A stretch of DNA of 64,000 bases from Theobroma cacao (Eukaryota > Streptophyta > Magnoliopsida > Malvales > Malvaceae): positions 27,413,949 to 27,477,948 of the forward strand of contig NC_030858.1 in the NCBI RefSeq assembly GCF_000208745.1. Reading direction: 5' to 3'. A program made the translations under genes and the position numbers. The notes under the pieces were generated by a model, which was not told the DNA's origin, did no database searches, and was given only the letters and a program-made list of their open reading frames with translations. This document shows, in pieces, positions 35,646 to 48,407 of the stretch (the stretch's first letter is position 1; each line of letters starts with the position of its first letter).

Positions 35646-37128
35646 TGTAACGACTCGTTCCTCGATCTCTACTGGTGTTTGAGTCTTGCAAGAGAATCCA
35701 CCAATTCTTGAACAAGCCTTAATTGAAACTTTTATTAATACATCATATTCATTCCACCAATTTATGTAATTGCTTTGAATCATACAACTCTTTGTAATAA
35801 TGATTGGAACAAAAGTTGTTATAAATCGACTTAACTTTTATTCACATAATTGTAAAAAAAATACATCAAGGTTTATAATCTCTAAATGTACATTTTCATT
35901 GAGACTAGTGTCTATTTACAATGAAACATAATATGAACAGCTCGACCTCTAAAGTCAAAGCAACTCAGAATAGAGTGCTATGAGATGCTTTTACCTATCC
36001 CCGATGGACAATATGTGCCAACGAATACACATTAGGCCGATCACTTATCTGTAAAAGGGAAGATAAGGGGGTGAGTCTCACAGACTCAGTGATCATCGGC
36101 TCCATGAGTAAGGAGTAAATGGGAAATAAGCTTAGAGCAGATAATTTGAAGGATAAAACCAGAGTATAAAATGATAACCTTATAAAACCAAATAACAGGT
36201 AAAGTATTTATGCCTTGCAAAAGTAATGTTGTGAAAATCATAGTGCAATATTTTCCTTAGAAAATAATGCCAAAATCAAAGCATAGTAAAATAGATTTCA
36301 ATCATTGAAATCATTTATTTCCTTCATAAATACAAATGGCACTATAAACACACGCACGCTCCTAAACCATGTGGCATGTAAAAATAACCGAGTACATCCA
36401 CATACATCAATTCATGATCAACATATAAAGCACTAAAAGCTTTCAATTAAAAAGGGGAGCTGTGGAAAAACAATATCTCCACCATGAGAAAGAGTACGAG
36501 TCTAAAAACTCTCAAAACTCTCAAATAGGTAATCATAGATAATCAACTTGTGGACCCTCTTCTATGTAATGACAATCCCGGAAACACCCCTCCACCGGAT
36601 TCACAAAACCATGGCACTCTCAACAATGTTGGCCTACATCGGAGTAATCATGTGGTCGCAACCACGTACATCAACTCGTCACCCTGCCATGTATAACAAC
36701 ACATGGCCTTGCCATGTATAATTACAGACCGTGGGCTAGCCACTTCTAACAACTTATCGACGACCCAAGAAGTTCTCTAGTTAGAGCTCACTTGCGTACA
36801 AGGGTCACACTATCTCGACGTGACATTCTTCCTACTCTCGATGCTTTTGGTTTGTCAAAACCGTTTTCAAAATCAAATCAAGGTTTTCAAGAGTTTTTCT
36901 TTAAATCATTTGAAAACAAGGTTTGGCAACCTTTCAAAATTGTTTTTCACATTAAAATGCATGGTGCAAACATTTGCACAAAGTTCGAACTAAAATCGGC
37001 TCACAAGAATTTGCATTTAAGCCATTTATCAAGTGCAATTAACTATGCATGTTACACAAAGATATACAGATTTGATGCAAAACATTGCAAAAGAGCTTGT
37101 TTCCCAGTTTCTAAAAGACTTTACATAT

Positions 37129-37187
<59 letters not shown>

Positions 37188-39340
37188 TACACAAACAACT
37201 TTCAAATCAATTTGCATTCACAAATAACTATTGTTTCTACTAGCTCATGCTTTCCACAAAAGCAGTGTATAAATCATTCCAAACCATGTATTCAAATCAC
37301 TTATCATTTTCTAACAACTCATGCTTTCCATAAAGGCATTGAATAATACTATACATACACTTTGATATAGCATAGAATCTTTTAAAATTGACACCCTCTA
37401 CTCACCCTACAAAGGCAGGATGTTACTTTGCCACTAATATTTCCTCAAATGCTTACTTTATCCTTGCAACAATAATCCTTGCTTTGTCAACTTCTTGACA
37501 TCATTTCAATCCAATACATTTAATAAGCTTTGCTGCCATTATATTCTACACTTGCTGTTCGTATTTATTTCTACACTTTCATCTCTTATTCTTAAGAGAT
37601 AACCGTTTACACTAAATCCTTACTATAAACTTTTCAATTACATAAACCTGACAACTTTTTTATGACTTCAAATGCCCATGTCAATCCTTCTACTAACATT
37701 TGTCATGTTCAAATTGTTATTTCCACATTATTAATCGCATATAAAATAACAACTATAAATCCGATTTCACCAAGTAATTTCTAAGCTTGTATGCACCATT
37801 ATTCACATTTAACATGCTGCCACTAAGCACAATATCAATTTCCATTCATGTTGCACCAATATTATTCATATTGCACCAACATTCTTAACCTTTGTAAATC
37901 TTTCAAAACAACATATGTCCCCAATTTCTTTTTCAAGCTTTCAACTAGCATACTTGTTTCCTAACCGTACTTAAGGCATCATACAACCATTTCGCATTGC
38001 ATGCCTTACCTTTGTGATGGCTTGGATCTTGCATGCAACTTTAATATTGTTCCAAAGTTTTAATCATCAAGTTGCCACAATAACTTACAAATAAATTCCC
38101 AAGTTTTCCTACCAACCGTAGGATTAAAAATGTAAGATAATACTTACCCTTTTTCTTTATACTTCAAATCCACCGTTCACAATAGCTTAGTTACATGCAT
38201 GTAGCTATATCCTTTCCAATCAAGTTAATCTTTGCTGCCACAAAACATTTCTCATTGTTACCAACCCATTTTCAAAGAATATTCAAGCTAAAACCACAAT
38301 CCTTACCTTGTTTCTCATGTCTCTTGAGACCAAGTTTTACACCTTCATTAACACTCCACGATTTCACTCTTGAATGTTGAAGACTTTTTGGATGGTAAAA
38401 TATCAAAACTCTAAAAGATAGTGGAAGGAAACCTCACGGTTCCTTTGGATCTTCTCCAAAACCAAGCCCTCATTTGATTTCTTTTTTCCACTATTTTCTT
38501 TCTCTCTTTTAGGTGGAGTTTGCAAGAACTACGTTCTTTCTCTTCTTCTCTCTCAAAGGCAAGGTTTTGCCTAAGTTCCCAAGCCATTTCTCTTTTCTTT
38601 TTCCTTTCTATTGATTATTTATTTAGCCACCCTCATGGACCAATCACAATACATGCACACATTCACCTTTTATTTCCATGTGGCCATTCTGCCAACTTAT
38701 AAGATTTCAAGCATCCAATTTCCTTTCTTTAACATTGGTTAGAAATCCTCCTTTACTATCCATATCCATTCTTTAATCTATCTTCATGCATTCTTAATGC
38801 CTGTCCATTTCATCCACCTTACTTATGTCCAATAGCCTTTCATGCATTCTCCTACATTATTTCTCATTTGGCCTCCCATTTAGCCAATAACATTACATGC
38901 ATATATATTTCCTTTCTTTTAGTCCAACATTGCCATCAAGTGTCCTTCATGCAAAAATTCTCTATGCTTTCTTTAACTAGTAAAATCACTTGCATATTTC
39001 ACCTTATGCGTTTGTCTCCTTCCTTTTTCTTTGTCACATGGTGGGGGTCCCACATGTTCCCCACTAATATTACACCTTTATATGTCATCTTTTGCATGTA
39101 ATAGTATTGTCACATGTATGTGCCAATCTTCCACATAATCACATTTTCCATGACTAATTATTTTCTTTTCATCCAATTTTGCATGTGACCAATAATTTCT
39201 CTATCTATATAATATAATATAATATAAATTACTAAAATATTATTGTATTTAGGTCATCCAAAAATTCTATTTTTGGTCTCCCCTACATAGACTTAACCTA
39301 TCTCTCGCAAGATGTGACCCATTCCTGTATTGAATTTATT
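35646..39340 (-). mobile_element. LTR-like insertion splitting the integrase
   Basis: Integrase homology stops at 35645 and resumes at about 39359, with about 80 residues missing between. The insert's left end, TGTAACGACTCGTTCC, is the complement of a GAACGAGTCGTTACA LTR end, similar to the host element's CGTTACA end. The right end is worn (around GATGTGACC at 39311-39319) and no matching duplication was found. Includes a (TA)n tract at 37132-37184. No domains; frames within it are not supported as genes. Confidence 0.6.
37132..37184. repeat. (TA)n microsatellite
   Basis: About 53 bp of uninterrupted AT dinucleotides inside the LTR-like insertion. It creates mirrored Tyr-Ile open frames on both strands that are not genes. 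Confidence 0.95.
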
Positions 39341-42300
39341 TTAATATTATTTTATTCCAAACTAAACACTTAGACACATACTCAACTACGGCTTTCTTTA
39401 ACCCGGACCACTAGTAAATAGACTTCAAGTCATGATACATCTTAATGGCTCTTGGGTGTTTGGCATAGGCCATAATATGAGCCTCCTCTAGTACTTCCTC
39501 TCTTAAACCATCCAAATTCGGTACATAAACTCGCGATCGATTTCTAAGTAAACCATTAGTGTCGTAAACAAGTTCCTAAACTTTATCTTCACTCATGCCT
39601 CTAAAGATTTTCATTAAAAATTCATCCTGATTTTAGTCATCTTTAATTTGATCCATAATTATCAGTCGAACTCTAAAGTGCGCCAATAAGGCATCTAAAT
39701 CATTAACCTTAAAGTGTATCCCCATATTGCCCAAATTACACAAATTCTGCACCAACAACCTTCTTTCCACGGTCACATGTGCTAAACTACCCATCGATTT
39801 CGGCTCAACGAATTTGCCACCACATTTGCCTTGCCAGGATGGTAGAGTATAGTGTAGTCATAATCTTTCAACAACTCTAAACACCTACGCTACCTCAAAT
39901 TCAAGTCTTGCTAATTAAATATATACTTTAAGCTTTTGTGATCAGTTTATATTTTTAAGGCAAACAAGATGGCTACCATTTCCAGATCAGTGTAGGATAG
40001 TTTTGCTCATGTCTCTTGAGTCATCAGGAGGCATAAGCTATAACTTTCCTATGTTAAATCAACAAGTAGCCTAACCCATCGCAGTAAATGGTATAGCCTC
40101 CAAATCCACATAGTAGGCTTAACACAGGTACGGAAGTGAGACAAGCTTTAAGTCTTTGAAAACTCGTTTCACAAGCATCAAACCAATCAAATTTAATTCC
40201 TTTCTAAGTTAATCTCGTCAGAAAAGATGAAATCTTGGAAAAGTCTAGGACAAAGCCTCTATAATACCCAACCAAAAGTTAATCTCTATTACAGACATTG
40301 GTCTTGGCCAATTCTCCATAACTTTTATCTTATTGGGATCAACTTGCACCTTTTGCTTAAACACAATGTGTCCCAAGAAACTAACTTTATTCAATTAGAA
40401 TTCACACTTCAAAAATTTAGGATATTATTGATGCTCTCTAAGCATCTGAAGCACAATTCTCAAGTGCTACGCATGCTTTTCCAAGCTCTTAGAATACACC
40501 AAGATGTCATTTATAAATATAACCACAAATCAATCCAAATACACCTAGAAAACTTGGTTCGTTAAGTTCATAAAGGCTACAAGGGCATTAGTGACATAAC
40601 TTCCACGGATGCGAGACTACTATGTCCATAGATCATAAATGAAGATTTTTTTGGAAGTTTAAACTTCACTACCCTATAATGGTGATCCACCTTAACAAAA
40701 CAGCTAACCAATCCATTCCCAAAATCACATTAAAGTCTGGAGTCAACAACAACACCAAGTTAGCTAAGGTGTTTTTATCCTTAATACGAACTACATAGGA
40801 CTTATACACATATTCTGCCACAAACACTTCCTCTAAAAAGGTAGTCACAATCAAAGGCTCTTCCATATTACAATAAAATCGATCTAACTTTAGCACAAAA
40901 TGTGGTGACACAAATGAAGTTGTCGATTTGAGATCAAATAGAGCCAAAGTTTCATTACCACAAATAGTTAATGTATATGTGACTATTGCATTCAAAGTCT
41001 AGGCGTCTTGCGGTGTTAAAGCAAACACCCTTGGTTGGCCTCCACTTGCATTACCCAATTGTGCTAGCCTAACTTGAAATGATGTGGATGCACCCTTTCC
41101 TTTATCAACCCTAACATTCCTCGCAGATTATGCCACCTTAGGTGGTGTAGTGGCCACTAGTTGCATATAACCACGGTTAACCGCAAACGATTGCCTAGGT
41201 CTAGTGCAATCTTTTATCAAATGTCCAAACTGATCACACTCAAAACTAATCCAGCTACTTGATGGCACAATCCACCATGTGCCTTGCCACAATTATTACA
41301 AAGAATGCCACTCTATCTGGGGCCCAAACCAGATGCTATACTAAAATAATCTTACCAAGTAAGAAGACTAAACGAATCACTACCCTACAACGATTTAAGT
41401 GTCAGAGTGGTTCTTTCTTGGCCCTGATGGCCTAAAAATTGGACTCATAGTCACCTTGAACTCCCTTCAATCCTATTGGCCTTTTGTTGGAGCTCTTCGA
41501 CCCTTGTTTCTCTCCATCATAGTATCCATGCTCCTTGTCTCAATCAACCTAGCCACATCCACCACTACAGTGACGGAAGCAAACCTTTGGGTGGCAATGA
41601 CCTAAAATAGCAACTCAATCAAACCTCTAACAAATCTCTTGATCCATTTCTCTTCTATCAAGACTAAATTAGGAGCATACCTAGATAATTAGGTGAGTTG
41701 GACATCTTACTTGGTCACCAACATGTCTAGGGTCTAAATCAAGGTCTTAAACTCCTATGCCATGGTGTCTCTCAGTCTCTTAGGCAGAAAGCAAACCAGG
41801 AAAGCTTGTACAAACTCTTCCTAAGTCATCAAAGTTGAACCATATGGCCTACCTCTCTTGAGGGATATAAACTAAATTCGCGCTACATATTTTAGTCTAA
41901 ACTCCAATAGTTCTACTAACCACCAAGTGGAGCATCCCAATGTAGTACATATACACTCCATATCCTCCAAAAATCTCTACAAGTCTATTTTCACATCTGA
42001 TCTAGTAAACAATAAGGGTTTAAGTTTCATAAAGTTCACCAAGGATACTTTAATGATTTTCTTCTCATACTTAACATGAAGAAGATACTTTGGGTCTTGT
42101 GAGCTAGAATCGACCCACTCTTCAAGTGGTTTCTCACCCCTACTATGGAATTCTATGAACTTTTGTGCCAAACTTTGCAACCTTGCTATTAAATCCTTTA
42201 GGGTGATGCCTCCACCAATCGGATGATAGTCCCTTGGCCCCTTAAAACTGTCATCATGATGCACCTCACTAATATCCACATTTTTAGTATGTCTAATGGC

Positions 42301-42620
42301 TTGGCCTCTATCGCAACTCCTAGACAAAGATGCTTATGGTCTCCTAGTAAACTTGTCTGAGGCATCTTGCTTTCCATAGCCTTTGAGGCGACTCTCATCC
42401 TAGGCGACATCTTGTACTTAGATGAAACAAACACCAACACAAAATTTGAAATTTGTAGTCCAAAATTCAAAGTTGGAAAATGGTTAGCTTACTAAGGACT
42501 TGGGAGTTAATGTAGCCTCTCGCGCATGATTTGTGCTGCAGTCATAAACCATGAACAAGATTCTATACTAATCTTGACACCCCACTGACATACATAAAAT
42601 GACATAAGACAAACTAAAAC

Positions 42621-42638
42621 CTAGGCTCTGATACAAAC
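42621..42638 (-). other. Primer-binding site (initiator tRNA-Met type)
   Basis: The minus strand reads TTTGTATCAGAGCCTAG just past the end of the 5' LTR, close to the TGGTATCAGAGCC complement of tRNA-iMet used by Tekay/Del elements. Confidence 0.85.
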
Positions 42639-42640
42639 TT

Positions 42641-45366
42641 TGTAACGAACAAAACTCGGGGGCCATAATCGATGCACAAATCCAATAGGCGAAGCCCATG
42701 AGACTCGAGCAAGCCTCAGAAATTTTAATTAAAATAGATCACAACATATACTCCAAAGAGGCTCACAATCACAAAATATACATCACAAACTTGATTTAAA
42801 TATTCAAAGTTTACCCCTTAGCACTTAACTAATACAAAGTGTTGATACATAAATTTTAGCAAGCCATTCGTTAGCAAGCATAATGGGTTTGTCCCACACA
42901 ACCATTAAACAAAGTAAACAGCATCATAGTGCCTACATTACATGAAATAGAGCATAACACAAAAACCAAAAACCAAAAGCGAAAAGGTGACTAGACAATC
43001 AAACTCAGTAGAGTGGACTTGTCAGTTGAAGAATGCCTACCAGATGCCAAAATGTCTGTTTAAGAGATAACGCTAACCACTCGAAATATTGCAATCTATT
43101 TATCAGCACAATTGTATAAATGATTAGGGTGAGTCGTCCATATACTCAGTGAGTGGAAGCCAAAATACATTGTAAGTAAATTGTGCAAAGGCAAGTAAAA
43201 AGACACATTCACAATATAAACAAATCATAGACCAAACTCTTCTAACAAAGACGACATATGAAAAGTTTCCTTATGGGACACCTATCGAGGCTTACCTTCG
43301 TTGCCATCCTAATGGCACTTTCATTAAACTCATTCAGTCCATCGTATGACCATTATTTATGCACATCTAGTTAACTTACCTTGGAAATCATCTCCAATGC
43401 TAAATCTTTAGGCATCTCATTGTTTATTGGAGCTCAATATCAAAACAAACATATTTTTCTTACCTTAAAGCTTTACAAAATAAATGTTTATTCATATTTC
43501 GTAAATACATCAATAATCAAATAATCAATTACAGTATCATGTTATTCAGAAATCGCATAACCATAGTCAAAGTATAGTCAATGAATGGTACTCCTTGGAT
43601 GTAATCAAATAAATGTACACTAGCCAACTGACAGAATCAAATCACGTACGGTGCCGAAGCAACCAATGAAAAGTCAAATCATACTCAGTGCCGAAGCAAC
43701 TAGTGGAGGTTCAAATCACACCTAGTGTCGAAGCAATTGATAGAGGTTTAAATCACGCTCATTGCTAAAGCAGTTGGCGAAGGTTCAAATCATGCTCAAT
43801 GTCAAAGCAATTGACAAAGAATCAAAGTCACAAGGGTAAGACACCACTCAACCACAATCAAATCAACGTCCGAAATTCTCAACCATTGGATGGAACACAT
43901 AATCAAACCCAAGGCCATCATACCATTAACATCTCATATATTCAATCTCTTATTACACAATCATTGCATTAAGGAATGTCCAATGCTTACTTAACTCAAT
44001 GTACAGTCTATCTGTCATTCATTCATCAAAGTTACCCATTTTCAAATCATATTCAGCTAGTTTCCTCAAATCAATTCAAAATCAGAACAATACCTAACCA
44101 AAGGCAAAATTCACAATTCAGAGTCAATCACTAGCCTAAGCATGATCCTTTTAAGCAACACAACAAATATAACACACACAATAATGTTTATGTACATATA
44201 TATATACATACATATATAGCTCTTAGCTTACGAATTAAAATGCCGACTCCTAGTGACAATTTAAGCAATTTCGATGCCATAAAGTGAATTCTACTTGTCT
44301 TCAATGGATCTCTAAGGCCTAACAATGCCAAATAACTTCCTTTCCTCTTTGTACAAAACATAAAAATTCATACTTAGTATTTCAAATAATTTCCAGCACT
44401 TCAAACTAGCTCAACTTCTAACTACATCACATAATCAACCTAGTTTTCAATTTCCAAGATCAATATGCTTAAATCCTTACATGTAGTGTTGGTTTAACCA
44501 ACTTAAATCCCTAATTTCTAACAACCTCAAAGGGAACAGCAACCAAGTTGAAGAAAAATGAATTTCAAAGGTATAAACCGATTAAATCACAAACCAATCT
44601 ATTAGAAAGGTCAATCTTACCTCTATTAAGGTTTTTCAAACTCTAAAACACCTTCTTCAAGCTCTAACATTCAAATGTGGGACATGGGGTTCAAATGGAG
44701 AAAGCATGGGAGTGTTTTTCTCTTTTGTTTAAAATCGGCAAAACACGCCTAAGAATGCTTTTGTTTTTGCACTATTGCATACATCTATCGATAGATTAAT
44801 GGATCTATCAATACTATTGATAGATAAGCCCATTTGTCATTAGATGGCACTTGCATGGTTCCCAAATCACTCTCGGCTTCTTGTCTATAGATAGATTCTG
44901 TGAATCTATTGATAAATCTTATACCAATTACCGCAAAATTGCTCACGGGTGGGCATCTATTGAAAGTCACGAAGAATATATCCATAGGTGTTCTTCATAT
45001 TGATTCTAATTGCTTTTTGGCTTGCATCTATGGATAGATCATGTGGAACCTAAATTTTCACAACTTAAAGTCTCTAAATTCATTTCTCTAAGTAACCAGT
45101 GCATTTTCATTCCAACTAACATCTCAAATTAGCCATGTAGCTCAAAATTCCTATACACATACTCAAATGTAAATTCAAAGTCTCACTTAAATTTCAACAA
45201 TCAAACTTTAATATTTGTAGCCCAAATACCATAGTTAATGTTTTCAAATACCAGCATAAACATAATATTATTAAAGGCCTCCAAACATGCCACAAATTTA
45301 AAGTCATAGCCATTAAGGCATCACACATACCATTTCATATTCCATATCAAAGTCGGGGGTGTTACA
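42641..45366 (-). repeat. 5' LTR of the Tekay/Del element
   Basis: 2726 bp, TG...CA (minus-strand start TGTAACACCCCCGACTTTG, end GTTCGTTACA). Carries the same internal patches as the 3' LTR: a tandem repeat of about 37 bp at 43620-43830 and ATCTATCGATAGAT-like palindromes at 44780-45040. Confidence 0.92.
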
Positions 45367-45885
45367 ATATAACTTTGAAGATATCAACTTTTTATGAGAG
45401 TAAATTTAAAATATAAGAAATAAAATATCATCAAGTTCTAAGCAAACCTAAGAAGGATACCTTTGAAACCATTTATTTTTACCTAAATTTGCTAACCTCA
45501 AATAGAATTACTATATGGAATCCCTTTGCTTTCAACCCAAGCCCCCCCAAAACGGTTTGCAATGATAACTTTATGTATAACTAATTTTTACTTAACCTAG
45601 AATTCACCATAGTCGACTTTAGAACGCAAAAACATACTTGATTTTGCATCCTTAATTTGACAGTGGAAACCATACTGATTAGAATTATTTTTGGGATTCA
45701 ACGCGATACAATTTTTCTTCTTTGATCTGTAACTCTTAAATGAGTGAGATTTTTAATATTTTTGTAGACAAGAGAAAAGACTTAATCTTACTTTATATAG
45801 TGAATTCCTAATTCGACCCATTGTAAGATTCAGGGTTTCTAACATAGGCATACACTATTAAAATCACACAAAATCACTACAAAAT
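45367..45885. other. Intergenic DNA, nothing recognised
   Basis: AT-rich sequence between the Tekay element and the CACTA end. No domains or repeat structure seen. Confidence 0.5.
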
Positions 45886-47650
45886 ATAAGACTTTTACCG
45901 ATGAAAAATTCTGTCAGCAACTCAATTTATATAGAAAATGTTGATGAAAATTTTCGTTGGCATTTAATTGGTAATACCATTGTCAGTAAATGCCATTTCA
46001 TCGATACTTGAAGATTTTGTCAGTACTTTCTGATGAAATTTTTTGCCAGCATTTGCAATTGGTCAAGCATCCAATCCATCTAAATTATTTCTAGTCAGTA
46101 TTAGGTAACATCCATTGGTAAATTTTGTTGGTATTATTCTGACGAATTTTACGACAGAATTGTTGATGAAACTATGAGTTTCAAATTGTGGTAAATTTTA
46201 TCAGTAATGTTCTCTACTCCATCAGTAATGAGGTTGATTCGATTGGTGATCCTAAGTCATTTTCATTAGTGAAAACAAAAATTATGTTAGAAATAACGTG
46301 AAATACAAAAAGATATTTTCCATAAAAATTGAAATTGGTTGGTTCCTACTGCTATTTGAAAAGAATAATACAAATACAAATAATTAATAATTTGAAATAT
46401 TACAAATATTTATAAAAATATTTTTATTAATAAAAAAAGAATACAAATTGTATTATTTTTATTACTATCAATAAAAAATACTAATAAAAAAACCTACAAT
46501 CTATCTATTGCCATCATCCATTGGTTGAGTCTCCTCAATATTAAAAGGGTCCAAACACTCTGATGAAGGTTTGACATAGGCTGTCGACCACATCACGCAC
46601 TAAAGGATTTGTTAAACACTATACTCCAAGTTTCTTACGTGCTTGTTCATGTTGGAGACATCTTCCTTAAATGTCTCATAGCCCTTGGGATTTTGTGGAG
46701 GATCGTGCATGACATTGGCGAAAGGGGTTGGACTATAAGTGAACTTCGTCATCTGAGCTGCATCAAGTATTGGTGTAGTTGGCACCATGGTGCCAAATCC
46801 GTAGATGTAGGTCCATGTGTTCTTCGCCCTTCTAATAATAGTCAACCACGCTTGCAAATTAAACTCCATATAGGACAATGGCTATTAACTATACTTCTAT
46901 GATAATATAGAAGTATATGTTTCTTACAAAAATAAAATAAAATGGATTAATTTGTAATTAAATTTGTAAACAAAATATAAAATTATAACAAAATAAAAGA
47001 CTTCATTTTTATAATTACTTACATTAACAATCATGGGCTTGTTGTCCACATACTCTCTGCTACCCTTATTTCGCTTATGGGTGTAGTGGAACAACTTAGA
47101 GAATGTCACCAGTCTCTGCATTGCCTTTGATTGTAAGACAATCAACTACATCCATATTACAACTTAATATATGCAAATATATTATGGAAAGTCAAGAACA
47201 GGTACCCTTCTCTTAGTATGCACAGCAAATGACAAGGAACCACTTGTGTGTTTCATTATGCTACCTTCTTTCTCTATTAAGCAATTTTCCTTGGCCATCT
47301 AGGATCGACTCTGCCACTCATCGATGCCCCAAACATTATCGATGAGGGCATCCCATACATGTGTAAATGAAGGTGGCACCATTGCTGGTGAAAGAACTAA
47401 AGTAGTCGCTACTATTGTCAACGATGGTACAAGAAGAACCATCGTCTCAATGGACGTTGACATCGGTGATGGTGGTGGTAAATGCTACTCAACTGAAGCA
47501 GCTACAAACCTCAACCATCCTTGGTCACTAAAATGGTTGTACTTAACCATAGCTGAACGATTTGCCAAAAACAAAATACATTTTGAGAATTGAGTTTGTC
47601 TTAATTCTTCAGTACATACATCATCAACATAGCTTAATAAACAAAATATC
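45886..47650 (-). mobile_element. CACTA (En/Spm) element, truncated
   Basis: Begins CACTACAAAATATAAGAC, the typical CACTA terminus, followed by subterminal repeats around GATGAAAAATTCTGTCAG (also GATGAAAATTTTCGTTGG, GATGAAATTTTTTGCCAG) at 45900-46200. A transposase-like remnant follows on the minus strand. The opposite terminus (TAGTG) was not found, so the far end is probably lost. Confidence 0.75.
46540..47595 (-). pseudogene. En/Spm (TNPA-like, Ptta/En/Spm plant transposase) remnant
   Basis: Minus-strand fragments in order: FLANRSAMVKYNHFSDQGWL, then MVPPSFTHVWDALIDNVWGI, then ENCLIEKEGSIMKHTSGSLS (the H-T-G/S-G-S-x-S-F-A block of this family), then KLFHYTHKR...EYVDNK, then WTYIYGFGTMVP near the C-terminus. 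A stop falls in WQSRS-stop-MAKE, and introns or frameshifts separate the pieces. The product would bind CACTA subterminal repeats; this copy is dead. Several plus-strand frames here are shadows. Confidence 0.75.
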
Positions 47651-47955
47651 CAAATGCTCAGAAAGTGTTGTTTATATTAGACATATGCCCTTAAAAACTA
47701 TTTTTTATTATTTATTTATTTATTAGATAAATAAATTATTGCATCAATTATTGATTTCATATATATTACATTTTAATGGGTATTTTATTATTTATGACAT
47801 ATATGATGTGATCATAAATTAGTTGGTAACATTATGGAAAAATTATGCTAATAGTTGAGGAACTATTAAATGGAGAATTATAAATTTTCACTTCCTTGTG
47901 TGTCAAAATTGTTGAAGGTAAATGTGACAAACTATTTAAAGTCTACACTCGTTTG
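47651..47955. other. AT-rich spacer
   Basis: Short TTATTTATTTA runs; nothing else recognised. Confidence 0.5.
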
Positions 47956-48406
47956 CCAAAATAGTTGATCACTTGTTTTGCCAATGTGAAAAGACTTTGA
48001 AGGTGTGGAAGTTATGGTGCAATATTTGGGGGCTTACTTGGTGTACCCTAAGGGACTCCTTGTCTTTTTTCCTCGGGTGGAATGGCTGGATAATGCTAGG
48101 GGCGAGAATAAGATTTAGAGCATGGCTTTCTTTTTGATCATATAGACAATTTGGCTTATGAGGAACAGGATTGTGTTTAATGGCAAAATTTGGTACTTGA
48201 GCCAAGCTTTCGAAATGTCTAAACTAAGGGTAGGATGATGGGCTAAAGCCAAGTGGCCGAATGATAATCCATCGGTGCTGGAAGTGTTAAGGTTCCAAGT
48301 TAATGCTTATAGTCAGAGGGAAGTTACCAAGGTTAAACTAATGTTGAGTTGGCAATCATTGGCTAACAATAAGCTTAAATTTAATACTGATGGAGCATCC
48401 CAAGGG
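47956..48406 (+). pseudogene. LINE (L1-type) C-terminal fragment: zf-RVT and RNase H start
   Basis: Frames give DHLFCQCEKTLKVWKLWC (zinc-binding zf-RVT end), then IWLMRNRIVFNGK, then LKFNTDGASQG, the start of the plant LINE RNase H domain with its first catalytic Asp. Frameshifts and stops between the blocks. The fragment is cut at about 48406 by an LTR-like sequence. Confidence 0.8.
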
Positions 48407-48407
48407 T

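Larger units (their letters stand above)
34740..42600 (-). pseudogene. Tekay/Del gag-pol remnant
   Basis: From the 5' end: gag near 41980-42470 (MSPRMRVASKAMES at 42410; SLVNFMKLKP); CCHC knuckle near 41200 (CDQFGHLIKDC); aspartic protease at 40670-41000, where the DSG-type site reads FDLKST and the VILGMDW flap block is present; RT from about 40200-40590, lacking its N-terminal half, with FINDILVYS in place of the FxDD box; RNase H at 39790-40060 (YDYTILYHPGKANVVA); integrase HHCC region at 39359-39560; after an insert, integrase core and C-terminus at 34900-35640 (TLEDMLRAIVLDF, YNNSY); chromodomain at about 34760-34850 (VEEATWEFEEEMQAKYPHLF). Stops and frameshifts throughout. The RT N-terminus seems deleted just after the protease. 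Confidence 0.88.
27943..45366 (-). mobile_element. Full-length Ty3/gypsy chromovirus (Tekay/Del clade), decayed, with nested insertions
   Basis: Two LTRs in the same orientation (27943-34677 and 42641-45366) flank gag, protease, RT, RNase H, integrase and chromodomain remnants, all on the minus strand. The PBS adjoins the right LTR and the polypurine tract adjoins the left, so the right LTR is the 5' LTR. Flanks ATTTA (27938-27942) and ATATA (45367-45371) are a worn 5-bp duplication. LTRs differ at many positions over every line compared, so the insertion is old. A 4-kb LTR sits in the 3' LTR and an LTR-like insert splits the integrase. Confidence 0.9.

Noticed and set aside
36792..37346. 184-residue ORF containing poly(Tyr-Ile)
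   Set aside because: It runs across a (TA)n microsatellite in an LTR-like insert; the opposite strand gives the mirror ORF.
47324..47593. Plus-strand ORF with DGTRRTIVSMDVDIGDGGG
   Set aside because: It is antisense to the CACTA transposase reading frame, which matches a known family.
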